NCBI GenBank assembly: GCA_023436605.1
Contig: JAEZIQ010000036.1
Span: 1-5,213 of the forward strand
From: Actinomycetes bacterium
GTDB lineage: Bacteria; Actinomycetota; Thermoleophilia; Solirubrobacterales; 70-9
Direction: 5' to 3'
DNA: 5,213 nucleotides
Shown: in pieces, positions 1 through 4,822 of the stretch
Position numbering within the stretch: the first letter of the stretch is position 1
How the letters are laid out: every line of letters starts with the position of its first letter
Notes under the pieces: model-generated
Told to the model about the DNA's origin: nothing
Databases searched by the model: none
The model's input: only the letters and a program-made list of their open reading frames with translations
Program-made: the position numbers and the translations under genes

Positions 1-532
1 CCGCCCCGGCGGGGTCGGCGAGCCCGTCGCCGACTGGTTTGTTCCGTTGGCCGAGGCTGACGGCCGGTTCGAAGTCGAGGTCGCGGACCTGAAGGAACTG
101 AACCTTCCGTTCATGGACGAGCCGAACATGCCCGGCCGCCGTGAATACACCAAGGAGCACACCAGGAACTGGAGCGCGATCGTCGATCGGGCCGACGCCT
201 TCGTGTTCGTCACCCCGGAATACAACTCCACGCCGGCTCCCGCCCTCAAGAACGCGCTCGACTTCCTTTATCACGAGTGGGCCTACAAGCCGGCCAGTTT
301 CGTCAGCTACGGCGGGATCTGGGCCGGCGCCCGGGCTGTTCAGGCGATCAAGCCGACCCTGACCCAGCTCTCAGTGATGCCGCTCCCGGAGATGGTCCCG
401 ATCCCGGGGGTGTCCGGTCTGCTCGACGACCAGGGCAACTTCCAGGGAACCGAGATCCACGAAAAAAGCGTCGCCTCGATGCTGGACTCGCTCGAGAAGT
501 GGTCCGGCGCCCTGAAGACGCTCCGCCAGTAG
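1..532 (+). CDS. NADPH-dependent FMN reductase family protein (5' end missing)
   Basis: Flavodoxin-like flavoprotein of the NADPH-dependent FMN reductase family, which binds FMN and passes electrons from NAD(P)H to flavin, quinone or similar acceptors in the cytoplasm. The frame is open from the left edge, and 176 codons are visible before the TAG at 530-532. Numbering from the first complete codon (base 2), residues 1-10 (RPGGVGEPVA) are the flavin phosphate-binding loop, normally preceded by a short beta strand and a GS/ST dipeptide, so only about 10 N-terminal residues are missing. Residues 69-89 carry the family signature: FVTPEYN, then a Pro-containing turn, then LKNALDFL. Residues 102-112 (SYGGIWAGARA) form the second flavin-contact loop. 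An ATG or TTG start inside the window (for example TTG at 47) would delete the phosphate loop, so I reject it. The gene converges on the ceramidase-like gene. The family call is firm; the physiological acceptor cannot be read from sequence. Confidence 0.92.
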   Translation, partial: RPGGVGEPVADWFVPLAEADGRFEVEVADLKELNLPFMDEPNMPGRREYTKEHTRNWSAIVDRADAFVFVTPEYNSTPAPALKNALDFLYHEWAYKPASFVSYGGIWAGARAVQAIKPTLTQLSVMPLPEMVPIPGVSGLLDDQGNFQGTEIHEKSVASMLDSLEKWSGALKTLRQ

Positions 533-554
533 TTCCTGCCCGGGACTACCGCCA

Positions 555-605
555 GGTGGTGACGCAGGTTCTGCGTCGATTCGACACAAAACCTGCGTCA
601 CCACC
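555..605. repeat. 51-bp near-perfect palindrome between convergent genes
   Basis: Two 25-bp arms (555-579 and 581-605) are reverse complements around a single centre base, T580, with only two mismatches (571/589 and 574/586). The outer 16 bp (GGTGGTGACGCAGGTT against AACCTGCGTCACCACC) match perfectly. Each arm also contains a smaller palindrome: GACGCAG at 561-567, then GTT, then CTGCGTC at 571-577. This heptamer or its complement therefore occurs three times exactly, plus once degenerate at 583-589. Both mismatches are C/A on the + strand and become G-U wobbles in a minus-strand transcript, so the 3' end of the ceramidase-like mRNA could fold into a hairpin of about 24 bp. No T-tract follows on either strand, so it is not a textbook intrinsic terminator. 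It could be a bidirectional transcription barrier, an mRNA 3'-end stabiliser, or one copy of a dispersed REP-like repeat. Only one copy is present in this window. Confidence 0.85.
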
Positions 606-612
606 GGAATGA

Positions 613-2910
613 CTATTTTGTCGTGCGGAGTGTGACCGTCTTCCGGACGGTCTTTGCGCCTTTGGCGCTGACCACGACCTGAGGCTTCAGCTTCGCCGCC
701 ACCTTTGCGCTGGTCTTCAGCTTGAAGGCGACCGACTTCGACTTGCCGGTTCCGAGCTTGCCGACCTTTCGGCAGCCCGGGGTCACCCGGGCGCCCTTCC
801 TGGCACCGGCCGGCACCTTGACGCATACCTTGGTCGCGTTCGCGGCAGCGGTCCCGGAGTTGCGGACGGTGACCGACAGCGAGGCCGTCCGGCCGCGCTT
901 GACCTTGCCGGGCTTCAGCTTCGCCTTGACGATCTTCAGCTTGGCAACCGGCTTCGGCGGCGCCTTGGTCACGTTGACCGACGCTTCAGCCGTGTTTCCG
1001 GCTCCGTCGACCACGGTCACCGACGCGGTGCCGGCCTTGGTGCTCTCGCAAACAACGGTCAGACCGCTCACCTTGCTGCCGTCCTGGCAGGTCCAGTGGG
1101 CGGCGACGATCTTGCCGGAGCCACCTTCGATTGCGGCCGAAAGGGTGGCGCCGTTCCAGGCGCGCTTCTCAAGGCTTGCCTTACCTTCGAGCGGCGGGTT
1201 GATGACGATCTGCTGTTCCCAGGTCCGGGTCTTCGCGTTGTTTCCGGTCACCGTGGCTACAACGTCGTAGGTGCCGGGGGCGGCGAAGGTGTGATCGAAA
1301 CGTTCCCCGTTGTTGGTCGTCGGCGTGGTCCCGTCATCGAAGTTCCACTCGATTGCGGCCGGCGCCGGGACGGTGCCGTCCTGGGACTTGACGGCGCTAC
1401 CGAGGATGTTGATCGTCGGGTTGGCGGTCTCGAGTTCAGTCGGGTACCACTGAAGACCCGGCCGGTCCTCGATGTCCTCGTCGAAGGGAGCGTGGACCGT
1501 CTGTGCTGTGACGTTGAAACCGATCGCCTGCGCGCCGGCCAGCGACGCCGCGACGTTGTCGATCGGCAGGTCGGGGCCGACGTTGTAGGTCTCGAAGTTG
1601 CTCGAACCGAACTGCTGGTCGGTGTAGTCATCCCTCTCGTAGTAGTAACCGAGCATGTCTCCCGACTGGCTCAGGGTTCCAACATGCCGGGCCCCGCTGA
1701 TGCCGGCGCGAATCGCGAAGTTGACTTCCGGGAAGGCTTCACCGGGATTGGTCGTGTAAACCGCATCGCCGATCCGTGCGGTCGCGACACGAGTGGTGAT
1801 TATCTTCGTGTCCTCATCCGGCCCGTCCGTCAGGTACGGCGGTTCCTTCGAGCGGGGGATGGTGCAGAACTCCTCGGAGTCGAGGCAGATTCCCTCCGGA
1901 ATGATGTGGAAGTTGATGCCGGTGAGAAGCTTCCCGTTGTCGGCGAGGGTGCTCATGGTCTGCTCGTCGGCCTTGACCGTTGCGTCGGTCAGCGGAGTGG
2001 CCTTGGCCAGGGTGCGCTGGATTTCGTTAGCGACGATCTTGCCCTGCGGGATCACTTCCTCGTAGGTGTTGATTGATCCGGGCGGTTCCTGACGGCCCAG
2101 CGTGCCGGGGCCGATCACGGTGGTACCGCCGTTCAGCTCGTCGAGCGCACGGCGGGCGTAACCCGGCCAATCGGCCGAGAACTCGTTGTTGGCGCCGCCG
2201 TTGAACTGGTCGGGATGGTTGGGAACGTTGGCGTAAATCGCGTTGGTCGCCCCGGTTTCGGGGTCACGGGCCCACATCACCGGCACCTCGTTGTCGTACG
2301 GGAAGCCGTCGGGGTGGTTGGTGCCCTGACCGTTCTGCCAGATGAAGGAGCGAAGGTTTCCGACCCCGGTCCAGATTTCGGAGGGTTTGGTGTTCTTGGC
2401 TGCTTCGACCGCTGCGGCGACGGTCTGGTCGCTCAGCTTCTTCAGGTAGGCGTTGTCGAGCGTGCCCCAGATGCCGACCACGGTCGGGGCGGCGTGGACG
2501 TGGGTGGTCGAGATGATCACGTTGGCGCGGCTGATGTCGTAGCCCTCGCTGTTGAGGGCGTCGGCGATCTTCTGACGGGTCGCATCGACGCCGTAGGGCG
2601 CGTGGATGCCGTCATAGGCGGCGAACCAGCCGGCCGAGTCGACCACCACGAAGACGTTTGCGTCCTTTCCCTTGCCGACTACGAAAGCGCGGGCCTCGAG
2701 GTCATCGTGGGTGGCTGCGGTCGGCCCGTCCTTGTAGCCGTAGCCCCCGATGTACTGGGGGGAGTCCGGGTTGATGTTCTTGGTTGAGGCGCCGACCTCG
2801 AAGATCGCCGGGTCGGCTGCTCGCGCGTTGCCTGCCGCGATCAGCAGGCAAGTCAAAGCAAAGGTCAGGGCGGCCAGCTTCACCGGCAGCGTGCGAACAA
2901 CAACGGACAT
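613..2910 (-). CDS. Secreted ceramidase-like hydrolase with PKD, Ig-like and CARDB-like domains
   Basis: Predicted exported protein of 765 aa. Residues 1-31 are a Sec signal peptide (basic n-region, hydrophobic core around 11-26, cleavage near ARA-ADP). Residues about 35-480 resemble the neutral/alkaline non-lysosomal ceramidase N-terminal domain: an opening VGASTKNINP strand with a GGYGY turn, STTHVHAAP at 134-142 (H137 and H139, matching the family's TH-x-H zinc motif), NHP at 231-233, SADWPGYARRAL at 246-256, NPGEAFPE at 388-395, and a Tyr-rich GYYYERDDY at 421-429. These resemble the His/His/Glu/Tyr zinc site of Pseudomonas ceramidase. A PKD domain follows (about 500-570; WNFDDG at 522-527, HTFAAPGTYDV at 540-550), then an Ig-like segment (about 575-648) and a Lys-rich CARDB-like domain (about 656-765). 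Cys pairs C342/C349, C608/C621 and C696/C713 suggest disulfides. There is no LPXTG anchor. ATG 2910 is chosen because GGAGG lies 8 nt upstream; ATG 2916 would leave only 2 nt, and longer starts run into the ferritin gene. The substrate is uncertain. Confidence 0.88.
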   Translation of the reverse strand: MSVVVRTLPVKLAALTFALTCLLIAAGNARAADPAIFEVGASTKNINPDSPQYIGGYGYKDGPTAATHDDLEARAFVVGKGKDANVFVVVDSAGWFAAYDGIHAPYGVDATRQKIADALNSEGYDISRANVIISTTHVHAAPTVVGIWGTLDNAYLKKLSDQTVAAAVEAAKNTKPSEIWTGVGNLRSFIWQNGQGTNHPDGFPYDNEVPVMWARDPETGATNAIYANVPNHPDQFNGGANNEFSADWPGYARRALDELNGGTTVIGPGTLGRQEPPGSINTYEEVIPQGKIVANEIQRTLAKATPLTDATVKADEQTMSTLADNGKLLTGINFHIIPEGICLDSEEFCTIPRSKEPPYLTDGPDEDTKIITTRVATARIGDAVYTTNPGEAFPEVNFAIRAGISGARHVGTLSQSGDMLGYYYERDDYTDQQFGSSNFETYNVGPDLPIDNVAASLAGAQAIGFNVTAQTVHAPFDEDIEDRPGLQWYPTELETANPTINILGSAVKSQDGTVPAPAAIEWNFDDGTTPTTNNGERFDHTFAAPGTYDVVATVTGNNAKTRTWEQQIVINPPLEGKASLEKRAWNGATLSAAIEGGSGKIVAAHWTCQDGSKVSGLTVVCESTKAGTASVTVVDGAGNTAEASVNVTKAPPKPVAKLKIVKAKLKPGKVKRGRTASLSVTVRNSGTAAANATKVCVKVPAGARKGARVTPGCRKVGKLGTGKSKSVAFKLKTSAKVAAKLKPQVVVSAKGAKTVRKTVTLRTTK

Positions 2911-2916
2911 ATCCAT

Positions 2917-2924
2917 CTCCTCCC
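2917..2924 (-). promoter_or_regulatory. Shine-Dalgarno deciding the ceramidase-like start
   Basis: The minus strand reads GGGAGGAG here, a very strong ribosome binding site. The GGAGG core (2919-2923) is 8 nt from ATG 2910 and only 2 nt from the in-frame ATG 2916. The spacing favours 2910, which also gives a compact signal peptide starting MSVVV. Confidence 0.75.
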
Positions 2925-2985
2925 GTCGGGCGGACTCCACCCGTCTCCCATTCGGGCCGGTACCACCCGGCCCCTCCTGCGGCGC

Positions 2986-3013
2986 AGCATAGCGGAGGCA
3001 TTCCGGACAGCAA
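2986..3013 (-). promoter_or_regulatory. Candidate promoter of the ceramidase-like gene
   Basis: On the minus strand a -35-like TTGCTG (3013-3008) is separated by 16 nt from a -10-like TATGCT (2991-2986). Transcription would start near 2979 and leave a leader of about 70 nt. The -35 element abuts and partly overlaps the T-run of the ferritin terminator, so termination of one gene and initiation of the next would be packed end to end. The leader contains two GC-rich hairpins (2954-2973 and 2927-2943) just before the Shine-Dalgarno site. The hexamers are only partial consensus matches, so this is a prediction from position and sequence. Confidence 0.4.
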
Positions 3014-3039
3014 AAGGGCCGCCCCTTCGGACGGCCCTT
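3012..3039 (-). terminator. Intrinsic terminator of the ferritin gene
   Basis: Read on the minus strand, AAGGGCCG (3039-3032) pairs perfectly with CGGCCCTT (3021-3014). A U-G wobble and two more G-C pairs extend this to an 11-bp stem closed by a GAAG tetraloop. The 3' side ends in TTTT (3015-3012). The structure begins 22 nt past the ferritin stop codon. This is a standard Rho-independent terminator layout and separates ferritin from the ceramidase-like gene. Confidence 0.85.
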
Positions 3040-3061
3040 CGCAACGGATCCTGCTGGCGGT

Positions 3062-3595
3062 TCAGTGACCGCCGGCCGGCGGCGGCGCGGTCGGGTCCTC
3101 GCCTTCCTCGCCGAGTCCTTCACGGGCGATGTACTCCTCGGCCAGGAGCAGATTGTCCTTCGAGCGCTCGACCACGTTCAGCAGGTCACCCATCAGGGCA
3201 ACTTCCTCGACCTGTTCCTTGACGAACCACTGCATGAAGTGTTCGGCCCGATAGTCCTTGATCTCGCGCGCCAGTTCGAAGAGCCCGAAGATCTCATCCG
3301 AGACCCTTTCTTCCTGGGCCAGAGCTTCCTTGACCGGGGTGATGCCGTCCTTGTACCTGGTCGGCTGCGACTTGATGTCCGGGACCTGGATTTCCTCGTC
3401 GACATCGAGCAGGTACTGGATCATCATCATCGCGTGCTCGCGCTCTTCGAGGGCCTGGCGGTAGAAGAAGGCGGCCAGACGGGGCAGGGTCTCGCGGTCG
3501 TAGTAGACGGCCATGGCCACGTACTGCTGGGACGCCGCAAACTCGTTCGAAATCTGGGCGTTGAGGGCTTTGGCGAAACTCTTTTCTTCAGCCAT
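3062..3595 (-). CDS. Bacterial non-heme ferritin
   Basis: Cytoplasmic iron-storage ferritin of 177 aa, expected to assemble into a 24-subunit shell, oxidise Fe(II) at a di-iron centre and store it as a ferric mineral. Four-helix-bundle landmarks are clear and line up with E. coli FtnA at an offset of +1: E18 (ISNEFAASQQY), E51 and H54 (EEREHAMMM) for the A site, and E95, Q128 and E131 (QWFVKEQVEE) for the B side. The ferroxidase centre therefore looks complete. It has the ferritin pattern and I see no heme-binding Met of the bacterioferritin type, although that was judged by eye. The last 16 or so residues (from about 162) form an acidic and Pro/Gly-rich tail ending in His, probably flexible; C-terminal extensions also occur in mycobacterial BfrB. 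ATG 3595 has GGAG 6 nt upstream (3605-3602). The gene lies 91 nt downstream of the enolase-like gene, ends in TGA, and is followed by a strong terminator. Confidence 0.96.
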   Translation of the reverse strand: MAEEKSFAKALNAQISNEFAASQQYVAMAVYYDRETLPRLAAFFYRQALEEREHAMMMIQYLLDVDEEIQVPDIKSQPTRYKDGITPVKEALAQEERVSDEIFGLFELAREIKDYRAEHFMQWFVKEQVEEVALMGDLLNVVERSKDNLLLAEEYIAREGLGEEGEDPTAPPPAGGH

Positions 3596-3635
3596 GTCGG
3601 TCTCCGATCGGGGGAAAGGTCAGGTCTTCGACTCC

Positions 3636-3641
3636 AACCTA
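3636..3641 (-). promoter_or_regulatory. Weak -10-like hexamer upstream of ferritin
   Basis: The minus strand reads TAGGTT, which fits TANNNT and would place a start near 3629, giving a leader of about 34 nt with the GGAG site inside it. No convincing -35 is visible at 16-18 nt spacing. TAGGTT also resembles half of an actinobacterial IdeR iron box, but I cannot see a proper second half next to it. A dedicated ferritin promoter in this 91-nt gap is plausible but unproven; the alternative is read-through from the enolase-like gene. Confidence 0.25.
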
Positions 3642-3673
3642 GCGCAGTCCGCGACTTCGGCCTGCCGCATCCG

Positions 3674-3693
3674 GAGTTAGACCACTCTAACTC
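3674..3693. repeat. 8-bp inverted repeat spanning the enolase-like stop codon
   Basis: GAGTTAGA (3674-3681) and TCTAACTC (3686-3693) are perfect inverted arms around a 4-base centre. The TAG stop of the enolase-like gene lies inside the right arm. No T-tract follows, so it makes a poor terminator. It is noticeably more AT-rich than its surroundings and lies about 80-100 nt upstream of the ferritin ATG, so it may be an operator. The GTTAG/CTAAC core recalls the IdeR box, but the central spacing (4 instead of 1) does not fit that consensus. Confidence 0.55.
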
Positions 3694-4754
3694 TCATCCG
3701 GCTTTCCGAAGCCGTTTCCGGGGACCTTCATCGGGCTGACCGGGAGTCCGGGCTCGGGTTCGGCGGCGTTGTAGCCGGTCGGCGCCGTGTCGTTCGGATT
3801 GTCGGGATGAAAGAGCGCGGCGAGGTACTGGATCTGGTCGCGACCGACGCCCAGTTCCCACTGCCCACCGCCGTAGGCACCGATCCCCTCCGCCTCACAG
3901 TAGTCGTAGGCATCGAAGGTCGATTTGAGTCCGCCCATGCGTGAAGGCTTGATGTTGATCACCGTCGGCTTGTGCTCCAGCGAGGCGATGTCGTCGACCG
4001 AGTGGATCGGCGCATCCCAGGTGACCCGGTGCCAGTCGTCCTTGAGGACCTCCCGGGTCTCCGGGGTCACGTCCGGGTCCTCGATCCAGGCTTCGGGGAA
4101 AGCTGTGAGCAGACGGCGGTAGAGCTCCGGGTCGGTCTCGATGTCGACCACCGTGCCCTTGTACTGGCCTTTCAGGTCGAGGGTGTTGACCGCTCCGGTC
4201 TCGACCAGCTCCCCGACCAGCTGCTCGTCCCAGTCCAGGGACGGGTCGAGTTTGAACTTGAGGTCCGGGTAACGATCGAGTTTTGCGCGGAGTCGGCCGA
4301 CGTCGGACTCGGTTCCGCCCGGACCGCCGGTCAGTCCCATCGAGGCGACGAAGGTCAACGGATTGAGCGGCCTCTCCAGGAAGCCGGCCAGATCGGTGCC
4401 GGCCTGCCAGAGGGCAAGGTCGAGCGCGGCCGACTCGAAGGCCCAGCGCCGATAGAGCCGGGAAACTTCCCGTTCGGGTGAGGGGGGGAAGAGGGCGAGG
4501 GTGCCGATCAGATCGCAGAACTCGCCGACCGTGGAGACGCCGGTGAAATCGTGCGTCGGCCCCGCGTCCTGCAGGGCGATCTGGTCGAGTGCCTCGTAGG
4601 TGATGTCCTCGCCGAGTCCGGTCTTGCCGCCGCCTTCGATCCGGATCACCGTGGTCAACCGTTCGAAGTCCGGTGCGGGCCTGATTGCCAGCCCCTCCAT
4701 CGACCACGACTCGATCTCGACCGGCAGCTCCGCAACACGCTCGTAGGTGCTCAT
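3687..4754 (-). CDS. Enolase-superfamily (mandelate racemase/muconate lactonizing enzyme-like) protein
   Basis: Protein of 355 aa with the enolase-superfamily plan: an N-terminal capping domain (about 1-125), a barrel, and a C-terminal tail. These enzymes use Mg2+ and abstract a proton alpha to a carboxylate. The visible active-site set is a KxK motif at K166-F-K168, metal-ligand candidates D193 (NTLDLKGQYKG), E225 (WIEDPD) and D247 (VTWDAP), and the opposite-face lysine K269 in INIKPSRMGG (266-275). ESAALDLALWQ (107-117) is the usual helix before the barrel. Lysines on both faces, as in the MLE subgroup that includes o-succinylbenzoate synthase and N-succinylamino acid racemase, make racemase, epimerase, cycloisomerase or dehydratase chemistry possible. 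The D193-E225-D247-K269 spacings are not ones I recognise, and no neighbouring pathway genes point to a substrate, so I assign none. ATG 4754 may be leaderless. The gene is co-oriented with ferritin and divergent from the glyoxalase gene. Confidence 0.88.
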   Translation of the reverse strand: MSTYERVAELPVEIESWSMEGLAIRPAPDFERLTTVIRIEGGGKTGLGEDITYEALDQIALQDAGPTHDFTGVSTVGEFCDLIGTLALFPPSPEREVSRLYRRWAFESAALDLALWQAGTDLAGFLERPLNPLTFVASMGLTGGPGGTESDVGRLRAKLDRYPDLKFKLDPSLDWDEQLVGELVETGAVNTLDLKGQYKGTVVDIETDPELYRRLLTAFPEAWIEDPDVTPETREVLKDDWHRVTWDAPIHSVDDIASLEHKPTVINIKPSRMGGLKSTFDAYDYCEAEGIGAYGGGQWELGVGRDQIQYLAALFHPDNPNDTAPTGYNAAEPEPGLPVSPMKVPGNGFGKPDES

Positions 4755-4776
4755 GGAATGACCCTACCGAGCGCTC
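4755..4776 (-). promoter_or_regulatory. Putative leaderless promoter of the enolase-like gene
   Basis: On the minus strand TAGGGT (4766-4761) fits the actinobacterial -10 pattern TANNNT and is followed by exactly 6 nt (CATTCC) before the ATG. This places the expected +1 on the A of the start codon. A perfect 8-bp palindrome, GAGCGCTC (4769-4776), sits just upstream of the -10, where a repressor or activator could act. No good -35 is visible. AGGG inside the hexamer could alternatively act as a weak Shine-Dalgarno site (7 nt spacing), so the leaderless reading is not exclusive. Confidence 0.5.
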
Positions 4777-4810
4777 ACCGCCGCCCCGTGTCGCTGGCCG
4801 CCGCAGCGGG

Positions 4811-4822
4811 TACGGTGGGGGT
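4811..4822 (+). promoter_or_regulatory. Putative leaderless promoter of the glyoxalase gene
   Basis: TACGGT (4811-4816) fits TANNNT and is followed by exactly 6 nt (GGGGGT) before ATG 4823, again placing +1 on the start codon. The G-run is too close to the ATG (about 1 nt) to serve as a normal Shine-Dalgarno site, which strengthens the leaderless reading. No clear -35 element is visible at 16-18 nt spacing. Confidence 0.55.

Noticed and set aside
555..605. Reading the palindrome as a canonical Rho-independent terminator
   Set aside because: The stem is far longer than usual and neither strand has a T-run after it. Possible termination is kept only as a hypothesis.
371..826. 151-codon minus-strand open frame across the convergent junction
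   Set aside because: It runs through two well-supported gene ends and the 51-bp palindrome. The translation is low-complexity and Arg/Gly/Gln-rich.
1096..2076. 326-codon open frame on the + strand
   Set aside because: It lies wholly antisense to the ceramidase-like domain, has no recognisable motif or start signal, and its composition fits a mirror of high-GC codon use.
2215..2787. 190-codon open frame on the + strand
   Set aside because: Antisense to the zinc-site half of the ceramidase-like gene. The Gly/Val/Asp-rich translation shows no domain.
2911..3123. N-terminal extension of the ceramidase-like frame up to 3123
   Set aside because: It would overlap the ferritin 3' end, translate through the ferritin terminator, and bury the signal peptide behind 71 arginine-rich residues. 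The strong GGAGG site points to ATG 2910.
3674..3693. Calling the inverted repeat an IdeR box
   Set aside because: The arms are separated by 4 bases instead of 1 and the flanking positions do not match the IdeR consensus.
3065..3739. 224-codon + strand open frame antisense to ferritin
   Set aside because: Covers the ferritin coding region in opposite orientation. Ferritin has complete catalytic residues, while this frame has no motif.
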